From NCBI GenBank assembly GCA_007121075.1, contig SKMK01000024.1, positions 1 to 64,000 on the forward strand: a DNA stretch of 64,000 nucleotides. Reading direction: 5' to 3'. Below the pieces are notes generated by a model. It ran no database searches. It was not told the DNA's origin and worked only from the letters and a program-made list of their open reading frames with translations. Of this stretch, positions 34,860 through 42,978 are shown in pieces (the stretch's first letter is position 1; each line of letters starts with the position of its first letter). The DNA is from Syntrophomonadaceae bacterium (GTDB taxonomy: Bacteria; Bacillota; Dethiobacteria; DTU022). Both the position numbers and the translations under genes were made by a program.

Positions 34860-35504
34860 CTATAAATCGCTTTGATCTTTACCTAACGACATTAAGTGAC
34901 AGGTGTCATTTAGTTTAACCAGGATGAAACCGGCTTCGGTAAAGTTTAGTTCGTTGATACAGGCGGTATTTTGCCTCAGTTTCCAAAAAGCGTTAGAGCC
35001 AAGACCCAAGAGCCGGCAGAGAAGGGTCTTGTTGACTGCACGGTGTGAAATAATCACTTTTGTTTTATGAGGCCGGGCAAAGGCCAGCCTGTAAATTGCT
35101 TTTTCAGTACGATCAGCAATAGCATCAAGACTTTCTCCGCCGGGAAAGGTTACTTTTTCCGGTTCTTTTTCCCACAGTGCAAACAATTCAGGGTAGCTTT
35201 CCCGGACCTGGGGCAGGGTTTTTCCTTCCCATTTTCCAAAACATATATCGTTAAAAGCTTCTTCCTTGACAATTCTTTTCTCCTGTTTGTAGAAAGCGGC
35301 AGCAATGCAGGCAGTTTCATAGGCCCTGGAAAGGGGGCTTGAAAAAAACTGTGGATCTTTAAGTTTCCACTGAAAGAGAGCTTCACCCAGAGCGCCAGCC
35401 TGCCTGCGTCCAAAATCGTTTAAAGGTATGTCAGCCTGTCCGCGGAAAATTTCTTCCTGGTTCCACCGGGTTTCGCCGTGGCGTATAAGTAGTATGTCTG
35501 CCAT
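34860..35504 (-). CDS. histidine phosphatase (phosphoglycerate-mutase-like) family protein
   Basis: A 214-residue enzyme of branch 1 of the histidine phosphatases. The catalytic phosphohistidine loop LLIRHGETRWNQEEIFRGQ is at residues ~5-23; the second histidine is in ISHRAVNKTLLCRLLG near 150; SSPLSRAYETA near 57 holds the phosphate-binding arginine. Related proteins include CobC (alpha-ribazole phosphatase) and broad phosphatases; no cobalamin genes are adjacent. It converges on the M23 gene with four bases between stops. Confidence 0.92.
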   Translation of the reverse strand: MADILLIRHGETRWNQEEIFRGQADIPLNDFGRRQAGALGEALFQWKLKDPQFFSSPLSRAYETACIAAAFYKQEKRIVKEEAFNDICFGKWEGKTLPQVRESYPELFALWEKEPEKVTFPGGESLDAIADRTEKAIYRLAFARPHKTKVIISHRAVNKTLLCRLLGLGSNAFWKLRQNTACINELNFTEAGFILVKLNDTCHLMSLGKDQSDL

Positions 35505-35690
35505 GTCGCACCGCCTTCTTATATTTTAGCTAACTTTTCAGGGGTAAAAAACTGTTGACAGCTTCCGGGCTCGATAATACAAATCTAATTATAGCCCCGG
35601 TTAATTATCGGCACAAGAGGGCCCTGTAGCGTTTACCTGGAAAAGCTGCATTGCCGGCAGCAACTCAAAAACATCCCCTTGTAGGGTTTT

Positions 35691-35718
35691 TTGAGATAAC
35701 GGTGAAAGTTGTTATAAT
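35691..35718 (+). promoter_or_regulatory. promoter of the tenA-like gene
   Basis: TTGAGA (35691-35696), a 16-base spacer and a perfect TATAAT (35713-35718) lie 60 bases before the start codon. Confidence 0.65.
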
Positions 35719-35778
35719 TTATTTATGCAGCTTGATTAAAAAATATACAGGGCCTATACAGTAAAGGAGGGGCTGATT

Positions 35779-36417
35779 ATGTCGTGGAAAACTGCCAAGA
35801 GGCTTTGGGAAGCCAACCAGGATCTTGCCGAAGCCTGTTTGAATCACCCTTTTGTCCGGGGGATAGCAAGTGGTGATCTTTCCCGGGGAAGCTTTAAGTT
35901 TTATGTTGGCCAGGACGCTTTCTTCCTGGAGTCTTTTGCCCGGGCTTATGCTTTAGCCCTGGCCAAGGCACCAACCGGGACTTCGATCTATGCTTTTCGA
36001 GATCAACTTGACGGAGTTCTTGATGAGCTGCGTTTGCATCAAACTTATGCTAAAAGGTGGGGGATCGAGTTGGCCCCGGAACCGGCCTCGGCAACCAGGT
36101 CTTACACCGATTTCCTGCTCAGAGTGGCCTGGAGCGAACCTGTTGAAAGTATTATGGCGGCAATGATGCCCTGTATGCGCCTTTATTCCTACCTGGGTCA
36201 ACAGCTAGCCCCCCGGCTTAACCCGGACAGTCCCTACCGGGAGTGGGTTGACACTTACTCGGCTGATGATTTTGATTTACTGGCCGGCAAATTAGAGGAT
36301 TTATACAATGAACATTTGGGCCATGAGCAGCCCGCTACCCGGGCGGAAGGTTACTACCGCACTGCCATGAAACTGGAACTGGCTTTCTTTCAGCAGGCTT
36401 ATGAATATTCCTTGTAA
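35779..36417 (+). CDS. tenA: TenA/THI-4 family thiaminase-II-like protein
   Basis: A 212-residue all-helical protein. FYVGQDAFFLESFARAYALALAKAP near residue 41, MMPCMRLYSYLG with the expected active-site cysteine (Cys132) and a C-terminal glutamate in MKLELAFF fit TenA-C enzymes. TenA salvages pyrimidine from degraded thiamin by deamination/hydrolysis of amino-HMP. The gene has its own promoter and AAAGGAGG; it is not under the TPP riboswitch found at 45.5 kb and lies apart from the thi operon. It converges on the antiporter gene with four bases between stops. Confidence 0.88.
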   Translation: MSWKTAKRLWEANQDLAEACLNHPFVRGIASGDLSRGSFKFYVGQDAFFLESFARAYALALAKAPTGTSIYAFRDQLDGVLDELRLHQTYAKRWGIELAPEPASATRSYTDFLLRVAWSEPVESIMAAMMPCMRLYSYLGQQLAPRLNPDSPYREWVDTYSADDFDLLAGKLEDLYNEHLGHEQPATRAEGYYRTAMKLELAFFQQAYEYSL

Positions 36418-36421
36418 ATAA

Positions 36422-37624
36422 TTAACTTGTGGCTGTTTTTTCGCGCGGACCCAGCTTCGTTTCACCAGAAGAGATCAAGGCAAATCGTTCGCCTAAAGGT
36501 CCGATTACCGAACATACTGCAACTGCGGCCAACTCAACTGCGGTTATAACCGGTGCAATATCGGGATAAGTTTTTTGGACAATGATCAGCAGTCCGATAG
36601 TCAAACCGGCCTTGGAAAACATGCCAAAACCAAGATATTTTTGGATTTTACGTTCTGCTCCGGCCAGCTTTGCTCCCAGGAAAGTGCCTCCCACCTTGCC
36701 AATGCCACGGGCCACTATATAGGCTGCTGTAATTAACCAGTTTTCTAGAAGGACATCAATACGCAAACTGGACCCGGCTAACAGGAAAAAAGCTATATAG
36801 ACCGGAAGATCAATGTCGTCGAACGTATGAACCAATTTTGCAGGACTGTGGTGCACATTGGCGATAAGGACTCCGGCCGTCATGTTGGCCAAAAGCGGTG
36901 ATAAATGAAATATTTGTGCTATACCGCTGTTTAATAACACGAAACCAATTAACAAAACCAGGATTTGAATTCTTCGATCCAAAAACCGGGCACAGATCAG
37001 AATTATCATGCCGCTGGCTGCCCCTAAAAGCAATGAGCCGGCAATTTCAACCAACGGCTCATAAAGAGACATAATTTCCAGTGTTCCTCCGCGCAGAAAA
37101 ACTCCTGAAACCGCCATTACAATGGCGAAAAAGATCAGGCAGGCCGCATCTAAAAATGCCACTACCCCAAGTAGGGTCGTGGTAAACGGGCCCCTGGCCT
37201 GGTATTCTCTTACATTAGCCATCGGAGATGCGGGGGCGGAGGCGGTAGCTATGGCTCCAAGGATCAGGGCTACCGGGATCGGAACATCAAACACAAAGTA
37301 CATAATCGCGAATACAACAATAGATGTTCCTACAACCTGGAGTATTGTAATTGCGGCTATCGAGCCAATGATGCTTTTCATTTTTTTGTACTCAAGCTCT
37401 CCGCCTATGGTGATAGCGATCATGCCCAGGCCAAAAAGCTTGATTAGCTCAAATTCTTCGTTCAATTGTTCGGGAACAATGTGCAAAAGAGACGGGCTCA
37501 TCAGGAGTCCAACTACTATGAATCCTACAACCATCGGTGCTTTAACTTTTTGGGCCAATTTACCGCCCAGTAAACCAAGTAATATAATTAATGCTAAGCC
37601 TAAACTTTGCTGGTAAACAGGCAA
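36422..37624 (-). CDS. CPA2-type cation:proton antiporter (KefB/NapA-like)
   Basis: A 400-residue membrane protein with about 12 hydrophobic helices, including the broken-helix GAIATASAPASPMANV (T-x-x-x-P region) near residue 133 and VVAFLDAACLIFFAIVMA (a D-A rather than the usual D-D or N-D pair). No cytosolic Rossmann (TrkA-N) domain is attached. Such proteins exchange Na+ or K+ for protons. It follows a PII-like protein by 21 bases in one operon; the small protein probably regulates the transporter. Confidence 0.85.
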   Translation of the reverse strand: MPVYQQSLGLALIILLGLLGGKLAQKVKAPMVVGFIVVGLLMSPSLLHIVPEQLNEEFELIKLFGLGMIAITIGGELEYKKMKSIIGSIAAITILQVVGTSIVVFAIMYFVFDVPIPVALILGAIATASAPASPMANVREYQARGPFTTTLLGVVAFLDAACLIFFAIVMAVSGVFLRGGTLEIMSLYEPLVEIAGSLLLGAASGMIILICARFLDRRIQILVLLIGFVLLNSGIAQIFHLSPLLANMTAGVLIANVHHSPAKLVHTFDDIDLPVYIAFFLLAGSSLRIDVLLENWLITAAYIVARGIGKVGGTFLGAKLAGAERKIQKYLGFGMFSKAGLTIGLLIIVQKTYPDIAPVITAVELAAVAVCSVIGPLGERFALISSGETKLGPREKTATS

Positions 37625-37645
37625 GACTATCTGCCTCCTAATATG

Positions 37646-37996
37646 TTATTGTTTGTTGTTAGGTGAAAAACCTTTCAGCCTGGCCAGGGGAAAAACACAA
37701 GCAATGCCTGTTCCCGGTTCATCAAAACTGCCTGTGATTTTTTCCACTTCCTGGACCGCCCGGTCGTATTGTTCCAGGCTTTCTACAACGGACAAAATGG
37801 TAGTATTATAGGGTCGGCACTGTTCGTAAATTAAAGATCTCAGTCCGCCTACTACCGGGCTTTCGCAGTTCATAAAAGTTTGCCCCATACCCCGGGAATC
37901 GAAGATAGTGGCTCCCCTGATCCCAATATTGTAGAACATCTCCAGTATTTCGTTAACTGTTTCTGTTTTGTTTATAACAATCACCATTAGATACAA
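37646..37996 (-). CDS. PII-like (GlnB-related) regulatory protein
   Basis: A 116-residue ferredoxin-like fold protein. MVIVINKTETVNEILEMFYNIGIRGATIFDSRGMG recalls the first beta-alpha-beta of PII-like proteins, and YNTTILSVVESLEQYDRAVQEVEKI the second. It lacks the PII T-loop tyrosine region. PII-like proteins often pair with transporters and bind nucleotides to switch them. It leads the operon with the antiporter. The annotated start may be the second methionine (37987), which has a better distance to GGAGG. Confidence 0.7.
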   Translation of the reverse strand: MYLMVIVINKTETVNEILEMFYNIGIRGATIFDSRGMGQTFMNCESPVVGGLRSLIYEQCRPYNTTILSVVESLEQYDRAVQEVEKITGSFDEPGTGIACVFPLARLKGFSPNNKQ

Positions 37997-38159
37997 TAAG
38001 TGCCCCTCCTTTCATTAAATTCGATAGAAGCGCCATTTACACATGGTGGATGATGATCGAGTATTCAATTTCCTGTAAGTAATATCCTGCAAAAAATTGA
38101 CTTAAGGGGATAGTATCTTTGCCAGATAAAAAAAGGAAAAGCCGGCGGGAAATAAAATA

Positions 38160-38181
38160 AAGCCGGCGTTTAAGCCGGCTT
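38160..38181 (-). terminator. terminator of the cold-shock gene
   Basis: AAGCCGGC (38160-38167) and GCCGGCTT (38174-38181) form an 8-base stem. Read on the minus strand it is followed by TTTATTTTATTT. A further AAGCCGGC copy at about 38139 might give an alternative pairing. Confidence 0.8.
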
Positions 38182-38222
38182 ATTAAGTAAGATTAATATT
38201 TCTAGTATTGGGGATAAACCTA

Positions 38223-38420
38223 TTAGAGCTTTACTACATTTGTAGCTTGCGGGCCCCGGTCGGCTTCGATTACCTCGAATTCAACTTGTTGGCCTTCCTC
38301 TAATGTTTTGAACCCTTCTTCCTGGATAGCAGAGTAATGAACGAAAACATCATTACCATCTTCTTTTTCGATAAAACCGTACCCTTTTTCAGGGTTAAAC
38401 CACTTAACACTGCCTTGCAT
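38223..38420 (-). CDS. cold-shock protein (CspA family)
   Basis: A 65-residue OB-fold RNA chaperone. RNP1 (KGYGFIE) and RNP2 (VFVHYSAI) are intact, and the start [13 protein letters not shown] is typical. ATG 38420 is preceded by TTAGGAGG. It binds single-stranded RNA and prevents structures at low temperature or during growth. A GC-rich hairpin ends the transcript about 40 bases after the stop. Confidence 0.97.
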   Translation of the reverse strand: MQGSVKWFNPEKGYGFIEKEDGNDVFVHYSAIQEEGFKTLEEGQQVEFEVIEADRGPQATNVVKL

Positions 38421-38800
38421 TAAATAATAACCTCCTAAAATATAGCCCTCAGGGGCGTTCGTTGTATGATAAACAATAACATAAATATGATGAGGAAGCA
38501 AGGGCTATGGCCTGCTCAAGCCATTTGCGCTGTAGGTAATAATTGCTTTAAAAAAGCTAGTTGCCCCAATGTCAAAGATCGCAAATGGCTCTGTTCATCA
38601 ATATTTTATGTAGATGAAGGCCATGGTTTTATAAAAAGCTCCAGATGGGAGGAAATATTGTTCAGAGCTATAATTAAATAAGTCATAATTGTTTAAGTGA
38701 TCCAGTTAAGCCTGTATAATTGTGTAACTTAGAGCCACTTCTTCTCACCTTTGGTTAGAATGTAATTGACGAAAAAAACCTAACTGAGAGGAGATTTGAA
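38421..38800. other. intergenic region with a long inverted repeat
   Basis: AGCCATTTGCG (38519-38529) and CGCAAATGGCT (38580-38590) are a perfect 11-base inverted repeat around 50 bases. No gene is accepted here; a 71-codon frame (38466-38681) overlaps the repeat and lacks a good start context. The 60 bases before 38801 may be the left end of an IS256-type element. Confidence 0.4.
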
Positions 38801-38907
38801 ATGGCTCAATACCAGGTTACAGTACATTTAAAAAATTTACATCAACTTTTATGGCTAATTCAAAAGATTCAGGAATGTCAGCGTTGCTAAAAACAGTATT
38901 GAAAAAG
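38801..38907 (+). pseudogene. 5' remnant of an IS256-type (mutator) transposase gene
   Basis: ATG 38801 behind GAGAGGAG encodes MAQYQVTVHLKNLHQLL, then frame is lost. Shifting one base after the T run at ~38850 gives FMANSKDSGMSALLKTVLKK, which together recall the N terminus of IS256-family transposases. The frame ends where the racemase gene begins, and no other part of a transposase is present. This seems to be a truncated, frameshifted element start. Confidence 0.6.
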
Positions 38908-38917
38908 GGAGGTCCTT

Positions 38918-39616
38918 ATGAAAACAATTGGCATGCTGGGAGGAATGAGCTGGGAATCGACTCTGAGCTATTACCGCGTGGTTAATGAAGGTGTTAAAGA
39001 AGCCCTGGGAGGACTTCATTCCGCAAAAGTGGTTCTCTACAGTGTTGACTTTGCCGAAATTGAAATGCTGCAGCACAGGGGGGACTGGGAAAAGACGGCT
39101 GAAATACTGGCAGAAGCTGCCGTGTCTGTGGAAAAGGCGGGTGCAGATCTTTTAATAATCTGCACCAATACCATGCATATTGTCACCCCAAAGATCGAGA
39201 AAGCCATCACAATTCCGCTTCTCCATATTGCTGATGCGACCGCTGACACTTTAAAAAAGGACGGGATTAACCGGGTCGGCCTTCTGGGGACCAGGTTTAC
39301 CATGGAACAGCCCTTTTACAGAAACCGGCTGGAAGAGAAGTTTAATATTGAAGTTATAGTCCCAAATGAGGAAGAGCGCAGGATTGTCCATGATGTCATC
39401 TACCGGGAGCTTTGTCTCGGGAAAGTCAGGGAAGAATCAAAGGAACGATTTCTTGCTATAATAGACGGCCTGGAGAAGCAAGGTGCGGAAGCGGTAATCT
39501 TAGGCTGTACGGAAATTGCTCTTCTGGTAAACCAAGATGATACCGGGGTACCACTTTATGATACCGCGGTTATCCACGCTAAAAAGGCGGTCGAAATGGC
39601 CCTGGAAAGAGCTTGA
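38918..39616 (+). CDS. aspartate/glutamate racemase family protein
   Basis: A 232-residue protein of the Asp/Glu racemase superfamily. Start MKTIGMLGGMSWEST is diagnostic of the YgeA/RacX branch. The two catalytic cysteines are in LIICTNTMH (~Cys82) and ILGCTEIALLV (~Cys193). It interconverts L- and D-amino acids without PLP. YgeA-type enzymes have broad specificity. It is not a proline racemase of the PrdF type. AAAGGGAGG precedes the ATG. Confidence 0.92.
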   Translation: MKTIGMLGGMSWESTLSYYRVVNEGVKEALGGLHSAKVVLYSVDFAEIEMLQHRGDWEKTAEILAEAAVSVEKAGADLLIICTNTMHIVTPKIEKAITIPLLHIADATADTLKKDGINRVGLLGTRFTMEQPFYRNRLEEKFNIEVIVPNEEERRIVHDVIYRELCLGKVREESKERFLAIIDGLEKQGAEAVILGCTEIALLVNQDDTGVPLYDTAVIHAKKAVEMALERA

Positions 39617-39726
39617 ATAGTTTTATAATTCCATGGGGCAGGACTAAAAGCTTGAACAGCGAAATGTTTGTTTTAAATGTTTATCTCTAAATTTTTCCAC
39701 GCTTAACGGTTAAGGAGGTTATATTG

Positions 39727-40413
39727 ATGAAGATGGTCTATGAGGGTAAAACCAAAGATGTTTTTGAGTTGGAGGACGGCAACTACCTCTTACAATTCAA
39801 AGATGATGTTACCGGGGAAGAGGGAGTATTCGATCCCGGCGCCAACAGGGTAGGACTTACTATCGAAGGGGCCGGCAGGGCGGGCCTGCGTCTTTCAAAA
39901 ATGTTTTTCGAACTACTGCAAGAAAGGGGTATTCCCACCCATTATGTTGAGGCCGACCCGGAAAAGGCAACCATGACGGTTAAACCGGCTCAACCTTTCG
40001 GCAACGGGATTGAAGTAATTTGCCGTTTTAAAGCGGTGGGAAGTTTCATGCGCCGTTACGGCATGTATGTGCGGGAAGGCCAATCCCTGGACAGGTTTAT
40101 TGAATTTACTCTAAAAGATGACGATCGCGGAGACCCACCCATCACCGAAGATTGTTTGGCCACACTTGGGCTCTTGTCCGAGGAGGAGTGCGAGACAATT
40201 AAAAAGTTAACCCGGGAAATATGCACCATCATCAAAGATGAGCTGGAGGAAAAGGGCATTGAGCTTTATGATATTAAACTTGAATTCGGACGGTTGAAAG
40301 AAGACGGCCTGATTGTTTTGGTTGACGAAATATCAGGCGGTAATATGAGGGCCTACAAGGATGGTGAGCGTCTCGAGCCCCTGGAGCTGGAAAAGGCCCT
40401 GCTCAGCGGATGA
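39727..40413 (+). CDS. purC: phosphoribosylaminoimidazole-succinocarboxamide synthase (SAICAR synthetase)
   Basis: A 228-residue enzyme joining aspartate to CAIR in purine biosynthesis. It has the start MVYEGKTKDVFE, the catalytic core VICRFKAVGSFMRRYG, KDDDRGDPPITEDCL, YDIKLEFG and LVDEISGGNMRAY. In most PurC the second block reads E-x-x-x-R-x-x-x-x-G-S; here F-K-A-V-G-S keeps the glycine-serine. ATG 39727 is chosen over TTG 39724 from the spacing to AAGGAGG. It stands apart from other purine genes. A strong hairpin follows at 40501. Confidence 0.92.
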   Translation: MKMVYEGKTKDVFELEDGNYLLQFKDDVTGEEGVFDPGANRVGLTIEGAGRAGLRLSKMFFELLQERGIPTHYVEADPEKATMTVKPAQPFGNGIEVICRFKAVGSFMRRYGMYVREGQSLDRFIEFTLKDDDRGDPPITEDCLATLGLLSEEECETIKKLTREICTIIKDELEEKGIELYDIKLEFGRLKEDGLIVLVDEISGGNMRAYKDGERLEPLELEKALLSG

Positions 40414-40500
40414 TGGGTAACGCCGAATTAAGTAAGGCGGTTGTGATATTTTTGATATGCGGTTGTGATTCCTGGCAAGAAATGTTTTAGGGTAGTTTTA

Positions 40501-40535
40501 AAGAAACCAGGGGAAAGGTTTTCCCCTGGTTTCTT
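40501..40535. terminator. long hairpin after purC, possibly bidirectional terminator
   Basis: AAGAAACCAGGGGAAA (40501-40516) and TTTCCCCTGGTTTCTT (40520-40535) make a perfect 16-base stem with a three-base loop, between the convergent purC and secreted-protein genes. The T-rich stem end rather than a separate T run would help termination. Confidence 0.75.
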
Positions 40536-40582
40536 GCAGGTGCATTTAGAGGCTTATAGCGATATTCCTTTACCAGGAATTT

Positions 40583-41104
40583 TTAAAACAGGACATGCCA
40601 CGCTGGAAGTGCAGCCTTGCCGGGCGCTAAATTATCCATCGAAAAAGTTTCTATAATCTCCGCTTTTCCTTCCACGACCATGTCTTCATATACATAACCG
40701 TGCGACCACTGGCTGCTGATATCAATATACCGCCTGGTAGTGCCTCCCGTGGTACTGGCTTCCTGCTCAATATGGAAATAATCTCCCACGTAGTCTTCGC
40801 CTTTTACCACTTCCGGCTGACCTTCTTCGTCCAGCTTGATCCCGAAGGCGTCTTTTTTGACTTCATAGGTAGTGCCTTCTTTGACCTTTTCGTCATAAGA
40901 CCCGTAGGCTGCCTCAAAATCTTGTTTCAACCTGCCTTCTTCTCCGGGCTCTGCTTCAACCTGGACGGCCCAGATCTGATCGCTTACAGCTTCTTTTTTC
41001 CCCTCTTGAAAGCTGATGGTAGAACTTACAGTAAACCCGGTTGTGAAAAGTGCGATCCAGCATATTGTTATTGCCATCAGATTAAATTTATTATTACTTT
41101 TCAT
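40583..41104 (-). CDS. secreted protein, member of an unnamed paralog family (copy 1)
   Basis: A 173-residue protein with an N-terminal membrane/signal segment (IAITICWIALFTTGFTV-like run at ~10-27). The C-terminal block EQEASTTGGTTRRYIDISSQ, then WSHGYVYEDMVVEGKAEI and FSMDNL is closely matched by the partial gene at 63634. The middle is charged. There are no cysteines apart from one in the signal region, and no catalytic motif is recognised. AAGGAGATC precedes the ATG at 41104; TTGACA (41203-41208 on the minus strand), 17 bases and TTAATT make a likely promoter. Confidence 0.8.
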   Translation of the reverse strand: MKSNNKFNLMAITICWIALFTTGFTVSSTISFQEGKKEAVSDQIWAVQVEAEPGEEGRLKQDFEAAYGSYDEKVKEGTTYEVKKDAFGIKLDEEGQPEVVKGEDYVGDYFHIEQEASTTGGTTRRYIDISSQWSHGYVYEDMVVEGKAEIIETFSMDNLAPGKAALPAWHVLF

Positions 41105-41385
41105 AATCCTAAGATCTCCTTATTTTTAAGCCTGGACACAGCATTTTCAGATCTCCGCTTGCCTTCTTTTTCGCTTTGAAATTAACATATAGAATTATGT
41201 TATGTCAATTTCCATCGCCGGCGGTATTTGGCGTTTTAGCCCCCGGTACAGTTTAATTCGCGGGTTTTTAGATACTTACATAACGGAAGGATAAAGGGTT
41301 AGTTTGCCATCGTTTGGGTAAGAATATAAAATAAATACAGGTTATATTAGCTTTAACCCGGATCATAAAGGAGGATAGAGCAGGT

Positions 41386-41649
41386 TTGTCCAGGAAAAGT
41401 CATACTCTTGATTTACATCCCATTTACAATAAGGGAGATAAGATTGATGCTGCGCTGGAGCAGGCAATGAATGATGCCGAAGAAGCGAAGGCCAGCGAAC
41501 TGGAGATAATCTGCGGCAAAGGAAGCGGACAGTTAAAGAAACGGGTCCTCCGGTTTCTTGATCGTAAAGATATTCGGGCCCGCTATCGCCGCCTGAAAAA
41601 GGACCCTGATGATTTTGGCCGGGTTTTTGTATATTTTAAGTGGAAATGA
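41386..41649 (+). CDS. Smr-domain protein
   Basis: An 87-residue stand-alone Smr domain. It has the signature start SHTLDLHPI (D-L-H), a long helix with AL-x-x-A, then LEIICGKGSGQLKKRVLRFL (the G-K-G-S/N-G-x-L-K-x-x-V motif) and a basic tail. Smr domains cleave or nick nucleic acids, and small ones act on RNA or in mRNA quality control. The gene starts with TTG behind AAAGGAGG. Confidence 0.88.
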   Translation: MSRKSHTLDLHPIYNKGDKIDAALEQAMNDAEEAKASELEIICGKGSGQLKKRVLRFLDRKDIRARYRRLKKDPDDFGRVFVYFKWK

Positions 41650-41767
41650 CCCCGGCGCTATGGAAAGAGATGCTGTTTGGGTTTTTCGTCCCGGCCCGGG
41701 CTCCAGCTTTTTTATACTTTCTTGATTAGAACGGCCTTACAAAATGAAATGGAGGAAGATCTTATTT

Positions 41768-42589
41768 ATGACCGAGAAGACGATCATTACTGTTGCCCCT
41801 ACAGGGAACGTGCCCACGCAGGATCTTAACCCCCATACCCCTGTAACTACGGAAGAGATAGTCCAGGATATTTATCGCTGTTACCTGGAAGGCGCCTCTG
41901 TAGCCCATGTCCATGCCCGGGATGAAAAGGGTTGCCCCACAGCGGATCCTGATGTGTTTGAAGAGATCATCGAAGGGGTCAGGCAGAAATGCGATATTAT
42001 TATTCAGCTTTCAACCGGGGCCAGGGGAGGAAGCTATGAAGAAAGGGGCCATTGTGTCGAACTTAAGCCAGAGATGGCCAGTTTGACCACCGGGTCTTCA
42101 AACTTCCCCGGAGCTGTAAATTATAATCCACCGGATTTAATCGAAAATTTGGCCCGTAAAATGTTTGAGGCAGGAGTTAAACCGGAGCTGGAAATATTTG
42201 ACCTGGCCATGATCGACGGCGCCCTGAATTTATTAAAAAAAGGGTTGCTGAAAGAGCCTCTGCATTTTAATCTGGTCCTGAATGTGCCCGGCTCGCTGAA
42301 AGGAACCCCGAAAAACCTTTTTATACTCAAGGAAAGTTTGCCTCCGCAGTGCACCTGGACTGTTTCGGCCATTGGCAAAAGTCATAAAAATCTAATGGCC
42401 CTGGCTTTGGTCCTTGACGGCAATGTAAGGGTGGGCATTGAAGATGTGATCGAACTGGAAAAAGGAAAGCCGGCAAGCAATTTAGAGCTGGTCAGGAATG
42501 TTAAAGAAATAGCTAAAGTGCTGGGCAAAGACATAGCCTCTCCTTCCGAAGCCAGGGAAATATTAAATCTGGGCAAAGGTGCTCGGTGA
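41768..42589 (+). CDS. BKACE family beta-keto acid cleavage enzyme (DUF849, Kce-like)
   Basis: A 273-residue TIM-barrel enzyme of the 3-keto-5-aminohexanoate cleavage group. Marks: IITVAPTGN, ASVAHVHARDEKG (zinc-binding H-x-H), IIIQLSTGARGG, and KPEMASLTTGSSNF with the catalytic E-M-x-S. It condenses a beta-keto acid with acetyl-CoA to give acetoacetate and a CoA ester; Kce itself works in lysine fermentation, but other members take different substrates. ATG 41768 fits GGAGGAAG better than ATG 41744. No kdd/kal/kamD genes adjoin it. Confidence 0.9.
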   Translation: MTEKTIITVAPTGNVPTQDLNPHTPVTTEEIVQDIYRCYLEGASVAHVHARDEKGCPTADPDVFEEIIEGVRQKCDIIIQLSTGARGGSYEERGHCVELKPEMASLTTGSSNFPGAVNYNPPDLIENLARKMFEAGVKPELEIFDLAMIDGALNLLKKGLLKEPLHFNLVLNVPGSLKGTPKNLFILKESLPPQCTWTVSAIGKSHKNLMALALVLDGNVRVGIEDVIELEKGKPASNLELVRNVKEIAKVLGKDIASPSEAREILNLGKGAR

Positions 42590-42978
42590 AATTTGCGCCG
42601 GATACAACGCGAGAGTAGATGGAAGCAGTACGCCTGATTAATCGTTTCCTCCAATTAAAAAAGTGCTTAAAAATGGGCAAGAACTTCAACTTTGCCGACC
42701 GGGAAAAAGAAATTAAAAAGAGATAGCCTCTTGCCGCAATATCCCTGTGGAGGCCGCTTCCGTAGCCCGGGAAAGCGGTTTCTTTTAGGCACCTTGTAGA
42801 ATTCAGCTCATTTTGCAAAAATCCTCTTAAACATTTGGACTGACAAATATATTTCAAATAGCACCAGGAGAGCTCCTGAAAATTTTTCAGGCGAGAGGCT
42901 GAATATAAGGTGCAACGTGAAAAGGGGTAAAGGGATTGACAAAGCAGGGGTAAAACTAAAGAACAGTGTTTCTCTTCT
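42590..42978. other. intergenic region with structured segment and inverted repeat
   Basis: At 42861-42913 a three-way junction can be drawn: GCACC/GGTGC outside, CAGGA/TCCTG and TTCAG/CTGAA inside. ACAAAGCAGGGG (42939-42950) and CCCCTGCTTTGT (42989-43000) form a 12-base inverted repeat whose far arm lies in the end of the HAD gene; it could be a terminator. A 35-codon frame at 42619 has no ribosome binding site. No known RNA family was recognised. Confidence 0.4.

Noticed and set aside
38466-38681. 71-codon frame upstream of csp
   Set aside because: No ribosome binding site, it spans an inverted repeat, and there is no recognisable family.
38918-39616. Proline racemase (PrdF) to complete the prd pathway
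   Set aside because: The sequence is the YgeA/RacX type of Asp/Glu racemase, not the PrdF family.
42619-42726. 35-codon frame after the BKACE gene
   Set aside because: Short, without a ribosome binding site, and in a structured intergenic region.
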